Positions 28,767-42,033 are shown, counted from the first letter of the stretch. The stretch: 64,000 nucleotides of DNA from Lelliottia nimipressuralis (GCF_004402045.1 NZ_SOMG01000030.1:310001-374000); one strand, 5' to 3'. Translations and numbers: made by a program. Notes: generated by a model not told the origin, from the letters alone.

Positions 28767-30161
28767 ATGACAACGGTACGCCATGAGAAAGACTCTATGG
28801 GCGCAATCGAAGTTCCGGCCGACAAGCTATGGGGCGCGCAAACCCAGCGTTCGCTGGAACATTTCCGTATTTCGACCGAAAAAATGCCCGTTTCGCTGAT
28901 TCAGGCGCTGGCTCTTACCAAACGTGCAGCCGCGAAAGTCAACCAGGATTTAGGCCTGCTGGCGGCAGACAAGGCCACCGCCATCATTAATGCCGCCGAC
29001 GAAGTGCTGGCGGGCAAGCATCCTGACGAATTCCCCCTCGCCATCTGGCAGACCGGTTCCGGCACCCAAAGCAATATGAATATGAACGAAGTGCTGGCAA
29101 ACCGGGCCAGCGAGCTGCTGGGCGGCGTACGCGGCATGGAGCGCAAGGTTCACCCGAACGATGACGTGAACAAAAGCCAGAGCTCTAACGACGTATTCCC
29201 CACGGCGATGCACGTGGCGGCGGTGATCGCTATCCGCGAACAGCTTATCCCGCAGCTCAACGTCCTAAAATCCACGCTTAACGATAAGGCGAAGGCCTTC
29301 CGCGACATCGTTAAAATTGGCCGTACGCACCTGCAGGACGCTACGCCGCTGACGCTCGGTCAGGAGATTTCCGGCTGGGTGGCGATGCTGGAACATAACC
29401 TGAAACATATTGAGTACAACCTGCCGCATCTTGCGGAGCTGGCGCTCGGCGGTACGGCGGTCGGTACCGGGTTAAATACCCATCCTGAATACGCGGAGCG
29501 CGTGGCTGAGGAGCTTGCAGCCATTACCGGGCAGCCGTTTGTCACCGCACCCAATAAGTTCGAGGCCCTGGCGACCTGCGATGCGCTGGTTCACACCCAC
29601 GGCGCCCTGAAGGGGCTGGCGGCCTCGCTAATGAAAATTGCCAACGACGTGCGCTGGCTGGCTTCCGGTCCGCGCTGCGGCATTGGTGAAATCAGCATTC
29701 CGGAAAACGAGCCGGGCAGCTCTATCATGCCGGGTAAAGTGAACCCGACCCAGTGCGAAGCCATGACCATGCTCTGCTGTCAGGTGATGGGCAACGACGT
29801 GGCCGTCAATATGGGCGGGGCATCCGGCAACTTCGAGCTGAACGTCTATCGCCCGATGGTGATCCACAACGTTCTGCAATCCATTCGTCTGCTGGCGGAC
29901 GGGATGGAGAGCTTTAACGAGCACTGTGCGGTGGGCATTGAGCCAAACCGCGAGCGCATCAGCCAGCTGTTGAATGAGTCATTAATGCTGGTGACCGCAC
30001 TCAATACCCATATCGGCTACGACAAGGCCGCCGAGATCGCCAAAAAAGCGCATAAAGAGGGGCTGACGCTGAAAGCTTCCGCCCTGGCGCTGGGCTATCT
30101 GACGGAGGCGGAGTTCGACGCCTGGGTACGCCCGGAAGCGATGGTCGGCAGTCTGAAATAA
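28767..30161 (+). CDS. fumC: class II fumarate hydratase (fumarase C)
   Basis: This iron-independent, superoxide-resistant fumarase has 464 residues, three fewer at the C-terminus than E. coli FumC. The start [17 protein letters not shown] follows AAGGAGAAAGTA; the longer frame from 28731 lacks a site. The superfamily signature [15 protein letters not shown] with the catalytic Ser loop is intact, as is [14 protein letters not shown]. In E. coli it is SoxRS-induced; rsxABCDGE in this window encodes the SoxR-reducing complex. Confidence 0.98.
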   Translation: MTTVRHEKDSMGAIEVPADKLWGAQTQRSLEHFRISTEKMPVSLIQALALTKRAAAKVNQDLGLLAADKATAIINAADEVLAGKHPDEFPLAIWQTGSGTQSNMNMNEVLANRASELLGGVRGMERKVHPNDDVNKSQSSNDVFPTAMHVAAVIAIREQLIPQLNVLKSTLNDKAKAFRDIVKIGRTHLQDATPLTLGQEISGWVAMLEHNLKHIEYNLPHLAELALGGTAVGTGLNTHPEYAERVAEELAAITGQPFVTAPNKFEALATCDALVHTHGALKGLAASLMKIANDVRWLASGPRCGIGEISIPENEPGSSIMPGKVNPTQCEAMTMLCCQVMGNDVAVNMGGASGNFELNVYRPMVIHNVLQSIRLLADGMESFNEHCAVGIEPNRERISQLLNESLMLVTALNTHIGYDKAAEIAKKAHKEGLTLKASALALGYLTEAEFDAWVRPEAMVGSLK

Positions 30162-31091
30162 TCATCCCGCCACGTACAGGTGCAACCGCGGAATAATCAG
30201 CTGTAGCGGTTGCGCCTGAGGTCTGTAACGGTGCTGAACATTTTCAGCATCGTAATTCAACAGCTCGCCAATATCCGGCACGACGGCCCCTTGTTCGGCA
30301 TCATAAAGCGCAATCAGCGGCGTCGGGCAAGCATACTGCACCTGTTTTTGCTGGCCGGAATACCAGACGCGGGCGATAGGCTGCACCTTCACCGGTCGCT
30401 TGATCTTGAGGCGCGTGTCCGCCGGTAGCGAGGCGATGCTGTGGTACTCCTGCTCCAGGCGTTCGATCCACTGTTCACGCGACCACGGCGCGACGGTGCG
30501 CGGCGTCTTCAGGCTTTTTTCCAGCAGCGCCAGAATCTCGTCCCGGGTAAAGTTTTTAATAATGTGTTTATTCGCCCAGCCGAAGCGCAGCGTGGCGGGG
30601 TGGTGCAGAACCGTCAGCGTGCGGTAGGCATTCAGGGTAATCAGCCCCGGAAGCTGACGGTGCACCCACTCAAACCGGGCGGCAGGGGCCAGGCCCGACT
30701 CTTCGGTAACGATCTTTTCAAACGTCGCTTTCAGGTTATTGATATGGGCAATCTGGGTTTCAAGCGCCTCGCGCGCTGCGGCATCGGTTTGTAGGCAGAT
30801 CACGCCAGGCAGACGCACGGCCGCCTTGCTGCTGCGCTGTTCTGACTGCTGCTGGATAAAGAGATGGCGATAGTGTTTCATCGCCAGCTCACATGCGGCG
30901 CTGCCGATGTACTGTTTCACCTCGATGGTATCCAGCGGATCGTGCTCGGCTCCTTTGGCCACGTCGGGCAGGGTAAAGACGCGCGCGGCCAGCAGACGGC
31001 AGGTCTGCAAACGTTCCGTCAGAGTGAGTAACTCGTGTTCTATTTCGCGAAAGGTGCTGTTCAGCCTTTCGATGAGATCGTAGGTTGCCAT
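30162..31091 (-). CDS. tus: replication terminus site-binding protein Tus
   Basis: Tus binds Ter sites and blocks the replicative helicase from one direction. The protein is 309 residues, the E. coli length, starting [15 protein letters not shown]. The DNA-binding regions [33 protein letters not shown] and [18 protein letters not shown] are nearly unchanged from E. coli. The gene is convergent with fumC, directly abutting it. A Ter site lies 10 bp upstream of its start codon, so Tus represses its own promoter, as in E. coli. Confidence 0.98.
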   Translation of the reverse strand: MATYDLIERLNSTFREIEHELLTLTERLQTCRLLAARVFTLPDVAKGAEHDPLDTIEVKQYIGSAACELAMKHYRHLFIQQQSEQRSSKAAVRLPGVICLQTDAAAREALETQIAHINNLKATFEKIVTEESGLAPAARFEWVHRQLPGLITLNAYRTLTVLHHPATLRFGWANKHIIKNFTRDEILALLEKSLKTPRTVAPWSREQWIERLEQEYHSIASLPADTRLKIKRPVKVQPIARVWYSGQQKQVQYACPTPLIALYDAEQGAVVPDIGELLNYDAENVQHRYRPQAQPLQLIIPRLHLYVAG

Positions 31092-31100
31092 AAACACACT

Positions 31101-31121
31101 CATTAGTTACAACATACTTAT
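31101..31121 (-). promoter_or_regulatory. Ter site (TerB-like), Tus-binding replication fork trap
   Basis: On the minus strand AAGTATGTTGTAACTAAT matches the Ter consensus AGNATGTTGTAACTAA. It lies just upstream of tus, as TerB does in E. coli. The blocking face (5' end of this strand) looks toward higher coordinates, so forks travelling from right to left in this window should be stopped. Confidence 0.93.
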
Positions 31122-31164
31122 CATATAGCACAGCACGCCGGGTCAGGCCAGCGTGCGGTTTAGG

Positions 31165-32463
31165 TCAGGCAGGAATGGGAAGGGCGATGTTATGGTATAC
31201 CGGCCAGCTAAAGCAGAAGCGCGCACCGCCGAGCTCGCTCTCTTCGCAATGCACCGTGCCGCCCATTGCCTGCGCGATAGAGTAGACAATCGCCAGCCCC
31301 AGGCCACACCCTCCGGTGGCGCGGTCGCGGCTCGGGTCGAGGCGTACAAACGGTTCAAACACGGTTTCACGCGCTTCCGGGGCAATCCCCGGTCCGTCAT
31401 CTTCAACCGTCAGGCTGGCCTGATTGCCCTGCAAATCCAGGCCAATCTGTAGCGTACTTTCGCTGTAGCGCATGGCGTTGTTGATCAGATTATCCAGCAC
31501 ACGCTCCATCAGGCGCATATCGAGCGCGCCGTAATCACCTGGCGTGACGCGGGTCAACAGCGTGCGCTGCGGGTTCACGCTCTGGACATCATCAATGTGG
31601 GTTTGCAGCCAGTCAGGCAGGTCCGGCGTGCTGAGGTTCAGTTCGTTCTGCGGGCGGTCAAGGCGCGCATAGGTCAGCAGCTCCTCTATCAGCCCTTCAA
31701 GCTGACCAATATCGCGATTGAGTGCCTGAGACTCCGCTTCGGTCAGATTCTCGCTCATCTCCAGACGATAGCGCAGACGGACCAGCGGCGTGCGCAGCTC
31801 GTGCGCAATCCCGTCGATCAATTGCTTCTTGCTGGCGATAAGGGCATTGATATTATCGGCCATCTGGTTAAAGGCCACGCCCAGACGTTCAAAGCTGGAG
31901 CCGCTGTCGAAGTGAATACGTTCGGTAAAATGCCCCTCGCCAAAACGCTGCGCGGCGGATTCGAGTTTCAGCATGTCCTGCCAGTGTGGGCGCATCCAGA
32001 TAAAGACCGGAAATGCGAGCGAAATGGCGATAAAGGCCATCAGCGCCATGTCCAGCAGACGCATCTGGTGCAAATAATAGAGATAGGGTACCGGCCCGAC
32101 GGCCAGCACATAATGGCTACGCGGAATTCGCTGGATAAAAGTGTATTTCTCATCCAGCGCGACGATGTCCCCGTCACGCAGACGCTGCATGGCGGGCGGG
32201 TCCAGTTCGAAATCTTTCAACGGCTCGATGCGTAAATCGAACGACAGATTCAGATCCAGCTCTTTCAGGGTCTTAGCCCAGTCGTGTGGCGGGATCTCTC
32301 TTAACTCGCTGCGCATCAGATACAGCGAGCTTTTCATCAGGTCATCCAGAGACTGCCTGCCCGCACGCTCGGCGGTAAACTTATAAACCAGCCCGACCAG
32401 CATGGTCATCACCAGGAAGCAGACAAACAGCAAAAGATAAAACTGCACAAACAGCTTTTTCAT
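31165..32463 (-). CDS. rstB: sensor histidine kinase RstB
   Basis: RstB is the membrane sensor of the RstBA two-component system. It has 432 residues. TM1 is at 7-27, a periplasmic domain follows to about 135, TM2 is at 136-157, and then a HAMP domain. The phospho-acceptor His221 is in GIAHELRTPLVR. The ATPase domain has NLINNAMRYS (N box), VEDDGPGIAP (G1) and GGCGLGLAI (G2). Unlike E. coli, where rstA and rstB are almost adjacent, 582 bp and a small gene separate them here. Confidence 0.95.
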   Translation of the reverse strand: MKKLFVQFYLLLFVCFLVMTMLVGLVYKFTAERAGRQSLDDLMKSSLYLMRSELREIPPHDWAKTLKELDLNLSFDLRIEPLKDFELDPPAMQRLRDGDIVALDEKYTFIQRIPRSHYVLAVGPVPYLYYLHQMRLLDMALMAFIAISLAFPVFIWMRPHWQDMLKLESAAQRFGEGHFTERIHFDSGSSFERLGVAFNQMADNINALIASKKQLIDGIAHELRTPLVRLRYRLEMSENLTEAESQALNRDIGQLEGLIEELLTYARLDRPQNELNLSTPDLPDWLQTHIDDVQSVNPQRTLLTRVTPGDYGALDMRLMERVLDNLINNAMRYSESTLQIGLDLQGNQASLTVEDDGPGIAPEARETVFEPFVRLDPSRDRATGGCGLGLAIVYSIAQAMGGTVHCEESELGGARFCFSWPVYHNIALPIPA

Positions 32464-32538
32464 TGGATCTCACCGAAAAAACAATACATGCAGAATATAC
32501 ATGAAAACCCTTCGATATTTTTATGTCTGTGAAGCGTG

Positions 32539-32799
32539 TTACATGGCATTCGCGCTGTTTTTTACCTTTGCGATGAGCTTTTCGGTCACGGCCAGGCCTT
32601 CCGCAATGTGCATATCAATCACGTCAGTCCCGAATTCGTGAATTAAATCCAGAAGAATTTCATAAGACTGGATGAGTTCAAGGAGATCAAAGAGCGCTTT
32701 TTGATCGGGGCGCGAGGGAGAAGGATGGTTAAGTGCGGCCTGATTAACAATCCATTCAAGATTGGTTTTGATGACTTCTACCTGACTGTAGTTATACAT
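32539..32799 (-). CDS. 86-residue protein of unknown function between rstA and rstB
   Basis: Not recognised. It starts MYNYSQVEVIKTNLEWIV, is acidic and leucine-rich with predicted helices (FDLLELIQSYEILLDLIHEF, then a C-terminal helix near AEGLAVTEKLIAKV), and has no Cys, signal peptide or membrane segment. Codon use looks native. GAGGA lies 15-18 nt upstream of the ATG. It is followed by a tiny frame (MKYV) whose stop overlaps this start, suggesting possible translational coupling. Same strand as rstA and rstB; a stress-response or connector-type small protein is only a guess. Confidence 0.7.
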   Translation of the reverse strand: MYNYSQVEVIKTNLEWIVNQAALNHPSPSRPDQKALFDLLELIQSYEILLDLIHEFGTDVIDMHIAEGLAVTEKLIAKVKNSANAM

Positions 32800-32975
32800 A
32801 TTTCATGGGCTTAAATCCTCATTTCAAGATTTATGGGAGAGATATCGTGAACGTTTCACGGTGAAACTGCGTGATAGCCGGGGCGGTGCCAGCTGAAGAA
32901 AGGGCAGTAGAGTATTTAATTATGGAATAGTTCGCGGGCTTAGCAAGTGAATGGTTGCGCAAACGGGCAAATTAA

Positions 32976-33042
32976 CGCGCGAAAGAAAAAGCACCAACGT
33001 GTAATGCCTTCTTTTCGCGCAGGTTATCCTGACCGGATAACG
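32976..33042. other. two hairpins just downstream of rstA
   Basis: GTTATCC-TGACC-GGATAAC (33023-33041) and an imperfect GCGCGAAAGAA...TTCTTTTCGCGC (32977-33020) follow the rstA stop. Neither is followed by a long T tract on the minus strand. They may separate rstA from the downstream small gene or stabilise the rstA mRNA. Confidence 0.45.
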
Positions 33043-33045
33043 CGA

Positions 33046-33762
33046 TCAGGTTTCCCAGGCGTGCGGGGCGAACAAATAACCCTTGTTACGCACGGTTTTG
33101 ATACGGTAGGGCTCGGTGGCGTTATCCTGCAGTTTTTTCCGCAGCCGCGAAATCGCAACGTCAACGCTGCGGTCCATCCCGTCATAGCTTACGCCACGCA
33201 GGTTTTTCAGCAGCGCGTCACGGTCCATGATTTGCCCGGCATGCGTTGCCAGCTCCCACAGCAGGTCAAAGTCTGCGGTGGAGAGGGCGATAAGCTCGCC
33301 GGAAAGCAGAACCTGACGGTTGATCGGATCAATGGACAGCGTACCAAAACGCATCGCTTTGTGCGGCGTCAGAGACGGCGCGGGCGCTTCGCGTTCGATG
33401 CTGGCGTGCTGGCGTAAGTGAAGGCGCAGGCGGGCAAGCAGAACGGCAGGCGGTGTGGTTTTCAGAATGTAGTCATTAGCACCCATCTCCAGCGACAGAA
33501 TATGGTTCATATCGCTGTCCAGGGAGGTGAGGAGTACGATTGGACCGTCCCAGCGGGCGCGCAGGTCGCGGCAGAGCGTCATGCCGTCTTTTCCTGGCAG
33601 CATGATATCCAGCAGTACCAGATCCGGGTTTTCACGGACGACCACCTCTTCGGCACGATCGCCGCGAGGTTCAACAATGACGTCCATATCATGTTTACCC
33701 AGATAGGCGGCGATCAATTGCCCGACTTCGGGTTCGTCTTCAACATAAACAATCTTATTCAT
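33046..33762 (-). CDS. rstA: OmpR-family response regulator RstA
   Basis: This is a 238-residue response regulator. The receiver domain has acidic pocket Glu8-Asp9, phospho-acceptor Asp52 (LVLLDIMLPGKDG) and Lys in YILKTTPP. The C-terminal winged-helix DNA-binding domain includes DRSVDVAISRLRKKL and VRNKGYLF. The start MNKIVYVEDEPEVG is chosen over an upstream in-frame ATG at 33798. In E. coli the promoter is PhoP-activated; no unambiguous PhoP box with 11-bp spacing was seen here. Confidence 0.95.
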   Translation of the reverse strand: MNKIVYVEDEPEVGQLIAAYLGKHDMDVIVEPRGDRAEEVVVRENPDLVLLDIMLPGKDGMTLCRDLRARWDGPIVLLTSLDSDMNHILSLEMGANDYILKTTPPAVLLARLRLHLRQHASIEREAPAPSLTPHKAMRFGTLSIDPINRQVLLSGELIALSTADFDLLWELATHAGQIMDRDALLKNLRGVSYDGMDRSVDVAISRLRKKLQDNATEPYRIKTVRNKGYLFAPHAWET

Positions 33763-33890
33763 ACAACGTCTGTTTTCGTGAAAAAAGCCAACATACACCG
33801 CGAAACCTTAACCTTCCATTAATCTTTCAAAATTAACGCCGGTTCCGTTATTCTGAGTCATATTGTTACTTGATTGTAATAGGAAAAAGT

Positions 33891-34226
33891 ATGGGGTTGG
33901 TGATTAAAGCCGCGCTGGGGGCGCTGGTGGTGTTATTGATTGGCGTTCTGGCAAAAACGAAAAACTACTATATTGCCGGGCTGATCCCACTCTTCCCAAC
34001 CTTTGCGCTCATTGCCCACTATATTGTGGCGTCTGAGCGGGGTACGGAAGCGCTACGCACGACCATCGTGTTTGGCATGTGGTCTATCATCCCTTATTTT
34101 CTTTATCTGCTTTCGCTGTGGTATTTCACCGGTTTTCTGCGACTTCCCCTGGCGCTGAGCGGGGCGGTGGTGTGCTGGGGACTCAGCGCCTGGGTGTTAA
34201 TTTTCTTCTGGAGCCGCTTTCACTAG
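33891..34226 (+). CDS. ydgC: YdgC inner-membrane protein (GlpM family)
   Basis: This 111-residue GlpM-like protein has four predicted membrane helices. GlpM was named in Pseudomonas for an effect on alginate production. The start at 33891 is ATG preceded by AGGAAAAAGT. Family segments are GLVIKAALGALVVLLIG and KNYYIAGLIPLFPTFALIAHY. It is divergent from rstA and overlaps the 3' end of folM by 4 bp, tail to tail. Confidence 0.92.
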   Translation: MGLVIKAALGALVVLLIGVLAKTKNYYIAGLIPLFPTFALIAHYIVASERGTEALRTTIVFGMWSIIPYFLYLLSLWYFTGFLRLPLALSGAVVCWGLSAWVLIFFWSRFH

Positions 34227-34945
34227 CGCAGCGGTCGGCCGCCGTCCACGGCAAACGTTCTGCCGGTGACATAGCAGCTGGTGAGCAGGTAATCCACCAG
34301 GTCGATCACCTCTTTCTCGCCCGGGGCAATTTTCATGAGCGACTTATTCAGCGCCTGCTGGCGATATTCTGCATCATCATTTTCATTAAACAAAATCATC
34401 GCCGGGGCGATCGCGTTCACCTTCACCTCGGGCGCGAGCTTACGGGCAAACGAGCGCGTCATGTTATCCAGAGCGGCTTTACTGGCCGCATAGGCGATGT
34501 GCTTGTCGCTTCCGCGCTCCACCACATAATCGGTAAAGTGAATAATGTCGCCCGCAGCATGTCCATGGCCGCGCAGCAGATCCTGCAGGGCATGGTTGAG
34601 CAGATAAGGGGTATTGACGTGGATCTGCAACATGGCGGAGAGCGTTTCGCTGAGTGAGGTACCGGGCTTTTCGGCCCGCCATGCGCTGGCGTTATGGATC
34701 ACGGCGCGCAACCCCGTGGTGGTGGATTTCACCTTTTCCGCAAAGGCCAGAATGCCGTCATCGGTCGAAAAATCAGCCTGAATGCAAACCGCCCCGGCTT
34801 TACGTAACCCTTCAATTGACGGGTATTCCGTACGGTAGCTGACAATGACCGGATGGCGAAGGTTGAGAAAGTGATGGGCGAGGGCGAGGCCGATACGTCG
34901 GCCTCCACCGGTGATCAGTATTGGGCGAAGCTGTGCATTTCCCAT
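34223..34945 (-). CDS. folM: dihydromonapterin reductase FolM
   Basis: This short-chain dehydrogenase of 240 residues reduces dihydromonapterin to tetrahydromonapterin and weakly reduces dihydrofolate. The cofactor motif is ITGGGRRIGLALA, where the double Arg favours NADPH. The active site is YAASKAALDNMTRSFA. The C-terminus VTGRTFAVDGGRPLR is typical of the family. It lies between ydgI and ydgC, as in E. coli (ydgB). Confidence 0.95.
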   Translation of the reverse strand: MGNAQLRPILITGGGRRIGLALAHHFLNLRHPVIVSYRTEYPSIEGLRKAGAVCIQADFSTDDGILAFAEKVKSTTTGLRAVIHNASAWRAEKPGTSLSETLSAMLQIHVNTPYLLNHALQDLLRGHGHAAGDIIHFTDYVVERGSDKHIAYAASKAALDNMTRSFARKLAPEVKVNAIAPAMILFNENDDAEYRQQALNKSLMKIAPGEKEVIDLVDYLLTSCYVTGRTFAVDGGRPLR

Positions 34946-34984
34946 CGTATTCTCCTTTGCAGTTCAACAATGGGAAAGGCGATG

Positions 34985-36367
34985 CTATCCCATTAACATC
35001 CAGGTTGCCGGTACGGCAGCAACCAGTAACATTCCAATTAATGCCATTTCACGGCGCTTCAGCGCATTCTCCAGCTGATGCGTGCGGCGGGCGTAGATAA
35101 ACACCAGCAGACCCGGCGCGTACAACACCACCGACAGCAGCAGATGCATAGGCCCGGAAGCATACAACAACCACAGGCCGTAAATACAGGCTCCGACACC
35201 CACGACATAATGCGCCGGGCGTGTGGCAATTTTTAACAAATATGCACCCACTAAGAAATAGGGTACCAGAATCATTTCCGAGGCGATGGTCAGCAGGGTG
35301 TTATAGTCTGAACCTGTGAGCCAGATCAGCACCAGACAAACCTGAACGCTGATGTTGGTCAGCCAGAGTGACGCAGAGGGTGCACTGTTTTTGTTTTGAC
35401 GAGCAAACAGGCGTGGAAACGCTTTGTGCGTTGAGGCCAGGAACGGCACCTCAGCCGCCATGATGGTCCAGCTCAGGTAAGCCCCGCAGACGGAGACGAT
35501 CAGACCCGCAGCAATCACCACATCGCCCCAGGGACCGAGCATTTTCACCATCAGCCCTGCCATTGACGGGTTACGCATTTCAGCCAGTTCAGGACGCGCC
35601 ACCACGCCCAGCGACAGCAGCGTCACCAGCAGATACACCCCCAGTGCAGCCAGCACGGCCAGCAGCGTGGCGCGGCCGACATCACGTTTATTCCGGGCCC
35701 GGGCTGAAACCACGACAGCCCCTTCAACGCCGATAAACACCCACAGGGTTATCAGCATCGTGTTTTTCACCTGCTCCCAGACAGGGACGCCCAGCGCAAT
35801 ACCGCTGAAATCGAGCGTAAACACGTCGAGACGGAACGCAATAAAGGCCAGAACGATAAACAGGCCGAGCGGAACCAGCTTCGCGAGCGTCGCCACCAGG
35901 TTGATGCTGGCGGCCGTTTGTACGCCACGCAGCACCAGCCAGTGGACGAACCACAGTAATACCGAGGCGCCCACAATAGACTGCCAGGTATTGCCGTCGC
36001 CAAAGAAGCGCAGCTCAGGCGTATCGGTAAAGAAACTCAGCGCCGAGAAGACGATGACCAGATAGGAGACGTTGGCGATAACCGCACACAGCCAGTATCC
36101 CCACGCGGAACAGAAGCCAATCAGCTCGCCGAAACCTTCACGTGCATAGGTAAATATGCCGCCGTCCAGATCCGGGCGAATGCGGGTGAGCAGCAGCATG
36201 GCAAAGGCCAGCAGCAGTATCCCAACCCCCGTAATGCCCCAGCCAATGAGAAGCGCGGCAGGGCTTGCAACGGCCGCCATGTTCTGCGGCAAACTGAATA
36301 CGCCTGCACCCAGCATTGAGCTTAAAACGAGTGCAGTCAGAGCACTCAGGCCAAGTTTCTTTTCCAT
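34985..36367 (-). CDS. ydgI: YdgI, ArcD-like basic amino acid/polyamine antiporter
   Basis: This is an APC-superfamily inner-membrane transporter of 460 residues with about 12 to 13 hydrophobic segments, most like arginine:ornithine antiporters. The substrate is inferred only. The start MEKKLGLSALTALVLSSMLGAGVFSLP carries the APC glycine motif (SSMLGAGVF). The segment FIGVEGAVVVSARA in TM6 is conserved. The E. coli order ydgH-ydgI-folM is kept, and it has its own upstream region. Confidence 0.9.
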   Translation of the reverse strand: MEKKLGLSALTALVLSSMLGAGVFSLPQNMAAVASPAALLIGWGITGVGILLLAFAMLLLTRIRPDLDGGIFTYAREGFGELIGFCSAWGYWLCAVIANVSYLVIVFSALSFFTDTPELRFFGDGNTWQSIVGASVLLWFVHWLVLRGVQTAASINLVATLAKLVPLGLFIVLAFIAFRLDVFTLDFSGIALGVPVWEQVKNTMLITLWVFIGVEGAVVVSARARNKRDVGRATLLAVLAALGVYLLVTLLSLGVVARPELAEMRNPSMAGLMVKMLGPWGDVVIAAGLIVSVCGAYLSWTIMAAEVPFLASTHKAFPRLFARQNKNSAPSASLWLTNISVQVCLVLIWLTGSDYNTLLTIASEMILVPYFLVGAYLLKIATRPAHYVVGVGACIYGLWLLYASGPMHLLLSVVLYAPGLLVFIYARRTHQLENALKRREMALIGMLLVAAVPATWMLMG

Positions 36368-36510
36368 TGGCTTCCTGTTATGAAAGGTCAAAATCCAGAA
36401 TAATTATTTCGCACAGGCGCATAAAAATGGTGGATCACACTAAGGCGCGGGATTTTACGGAGTGTAACGAAAGCATGCAATGACGTGGGGCAGAAATTCA
36501 AAAAAAGTAA

Positions 36511-36537
36511 CAAAAAAGGCGGCATTGCGCCGCCTTT
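36511..36537 (-). terminator. intrinsic terminator after ydgH
   Basis: AAAGGCGGC-GCAAT-GCCGCCTTT on the minus strand is followed by TTTTTT. It begins about 15 bp past the ydgH stop. Confidence 0.92.
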
Positions 36538-36551
36538 CATAAACGATTTTG

Positions 36552-37496
36552 TTACTTGTACAGATCGGCGCTGATGGTGACGTTGTTACCACGTTCCTGC
36601 CACTGGCGGGTGATGTGGTAATACTTCGCCCCTTTCTTCGCCGCACGCTTCGCGACCTGATAAGAGACTTCCGTCATGTTGCCGTAGTTGCCGGTAAACT
36701 TGATGCTGTCGAACGGCACCATCTGCGCAGCAGTGGCTTTGTTCAGCTCTTCAATTTTGGTGCCGTCTGGCAGAGTGACGGAATAACGGCCACCTTTCGT
36801 GGATTGCGTTTCAAAGAAACGGCCCACTTCAGCGCTTGGTGCTGCAGAGGTTGCTACGCCAGGAATTTCAACTTTCTTCGCTTCTTCGCCACCTTTCGCT
36901 ATCGCTGCGCGACCGGCTTCTGAATCAGCTGGAATGGCATCCGGGCTCTGCAGAACACGTTTTTTCGCATCTTTTTTATAGATGAATGCGGTAATACGCT
37001 GGTTGCCACCCTGGTTAGCATCGACCTGACGCACGATATAGAAAGAGTATGCATCTTTCTCTTTCGCGGCTTTGGTGATGGCATCGTTCACTTCAGGCTG
37101 GCTGCGATAGAAGCCCTGAACGGTGACTGTGTCGTAAGGTTCCAGCTCAATCGCCTGATCTTTTGGCAGCTCAACGACACCGTTGATCACGCGATTTTTC
37201 GGTGCGTCAGCTTTTGGCGCATTGTCTTTGAACAGCGCAATGGTCACGCGCTGGTTACCGCTGTTGCCATAATCAGACTGGTCAACAACATAAAACGAGG
37301 CCGCTCCGTTTTTATCAGCGGCTTTTGATGCAGCGGCGACGGCATCGCCAATAGAATTATAACGACCCACAATGACCGTATGGTCAAAAGGTTTTAACGC
37401 TGCCGCTTGCTCCGGCGTTAACTCTGTCGCGGCATTCGCAGACAGGGCGGTCGCGGAAAGAAGTGCGGACGCCAGGAGTGTGTTCTTAAGCTTCAT
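36552..37496 (-). CDS. ydgH: YdgH, periplasmic protein with three DUF1471 (BhsA/McbA-like) domains
   Basis: This is a 314-residue exported protein (signal MKKLK-type, reading MKLKNTLLASALLSATALSANA, cleaved before ATELT). Three DUF1471 domains follow: residues about 40-100 (ending RVTIALFK), 130-185 (ending RITAFIYK) and 255-314 (ending VTISADLYK). Single-domain relatives (BhsA, McbA, YjfY) affect biofilm and stress. The start at 37496 avoids ten non-signal residues upstream. Confidence 0.92.
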   Translation of the reverse strand: MKLKNTLLASALLSATALSANAATELTPEQAAALKPFDHTVIVGRYNSIGDAVAAASKAADKNGAASFYVVDQSDYGNSGNQRVTIALFKDNAPKADAPKNRVINGVVELPKDQAIELEPYDTVTVQGFYRSQPEVNDAITKAAKEKDAYSFYIVRQVDANQGGNQRITAFIYKKDAKKRVLQSPDAIPADSEAGRAAIAKGGEEAKKVEIPGVATSAAPSAEVGRFFETQSTKGGRYSVTLPDGTKIEELNKATAAQMVPFDSIKFTGNYGNMTEVSYQVAKRAAKKGAKYYHITRQWQERGNNVTISADLYK

Positions 37497-39561
<2,065 letters not shown>

Positions 39562-39568
39562 GGGGTAG

Positions 39569-40960
<1,392 letters not shown>

Positions 40961-40969
40961 CAGAGTAAA

Positions 40970-41038
40970 GCCCGGTGGCGCAAGCTTACCGGGCCTGGCA
41001 AACCTGTAGGCTGGGTAAGGCGAAGCCGCCACCCGGCA
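40970..41038. repeat. BIME between pntB and uspE
   Basis: Two inverted palindromic units are present: GCCCGGTGGCGCAAGCTTACC... and GTAGGCTGGGTAAGGCG...CCACCCGGCA. It precedes the shared terminator between the convergent pntB and uspE. Confidence 0.85.
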
Positions 41039-41072
41039 AAAAAAAACCGCCGGTTCCCCGACGGTTTTTTTC
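41039..41072. terminator. bidirectional terminator between pntB and uspE
   Basis: The hairpin ACCGCCGG/CCGACGGT is flanked by an A run of nine and a T run of seven, so it can act on both strands for the convergent pair. Confidence 0.88.
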
Positions 41073-41082
41073 ATCTTGCCAG

Positions 41083-42033
41083 TCAATCGTCTTCCGGATC
41101 GTCCAGCTCAACCGGCGTCTGGTACTCATCCGGCTTAATAACCAGCAGGTCGCAACGCAGATGGTCGATCACCTGTTCAGCCGTATTGCCGAGGAACGCG
41201 GCAGAAATACCGGTCCGGCCTATGGTACCCAGCACCACAATCCCGGCCTGCAGATGTTCGGCTAAATCCGGGATTACCTCTTCAGGCAGCCCTTTTTCTA
41301 CATGGGTCATTTTCTCATCAATACTGAATTTCTGACGCAGCGCTTTCATGGCCAGCAGGTGCTGACCGCGGATCGCGTCGTTGTACACGCTCGGGTCAAA
41401 TTCAGGCAGCTCAATGGCGATATTGATCGGGGTGACCGGGTAGGCGCCAACCAGATGCACTTCGGTGTGATTGACCTGGTCAGCAAGCTGGATTGTCTCC
41501 TTCACCAGCTTTTCGTTCAGCGAATTGTGATAGTCCTCTTCGCTGGCGAGGTTAACCGCCACGACGGCTTTCCCACCTTCAGGCCACGGCTGGTCTTTCA
41601 CCATCCACACCGGACAAGGGCATTTACGCAGGAGATGCCAGTCGGTTGGGGTAAAGATCACGGACTCCAGCTTGTCGTGCTGGTGCGCCATCTTCAGCAG
41701 CAGGTCATGCCCACCGGCAACGATCTCCTGGATGATGGCTTCGAAAGGTCGGTTATGCCAGACCACTTTAATGTCAATGGGTATACCCGCTTCCAGGTAA
41801 TATTTGGCCTGTTCACGGATCCACGCGGTACGCTGGCTGATGACGCCCTGACGCATAGCAGTGCGCTCGTCAGGCGACAGAAGGGTGGTCATCTCATACG
41901 AGAAGTCATAGATCGGCAAAAACGCTTTGATTTTGCCACCAATCCGTTGATGTAAATACACAGCACGTCGTAATGCCGGCTGATCGTCCTGGTTAGGATC
42001 GATAGCTACCAGCATGTTTTGATACTTGGCCAT
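41083..42033 (-). CDS. uspE: tandem universal stress protein UspE
   Basis: This 316-residue cytosolic protein has two Usp domains (about 1-150 and 155-305). The second keeps the ATP-loop-like [21 protein letters not shown]; the first has [14 protein letters not shown] and [13 protein letters not shown]. UspE of E. coli affects motility, adhesion and oxidative-stress resistance. It lies next to fnr as in E. coli, though here a small membrane-protein gene intervenes. Confidence 0.95.
   Translation of the reverse strand: MAKYQNMLVAIDPNQDDQPALRRAVYLHQRIGGKIKAFLPIYDFSYEMTTLLSPDERTAMRQGVISQRTAWIREQAKYYLEAGIPIDIKVVWHNRPFEAIIQEIVAGGHDLLLKMAHQHDKLESVIFTPTDWHLLRKCPCPVWMVKDQPWPEGGKAVVAVNLASEEDYHNSLNEKLVKETIQLADQVNHTEVHLVGAYPVTPINIAIELPEFDPSVYNDAIRGQHLLAMKALRQKFSIDEKMTHVEKGLPEEVIPDLAEHLQAGIVVLGTIGRTGISAAFLGNTAEQVIDHLRCDLLVIKPDEYQTPVELDDPEDD

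Noticed and set aside
33763-33862. PhoP box upstream of rstA
   Set aside because: GGTTA and GGTTT direct elements exist, but their spacing is not the 11-bp repeat of a PhoP box.
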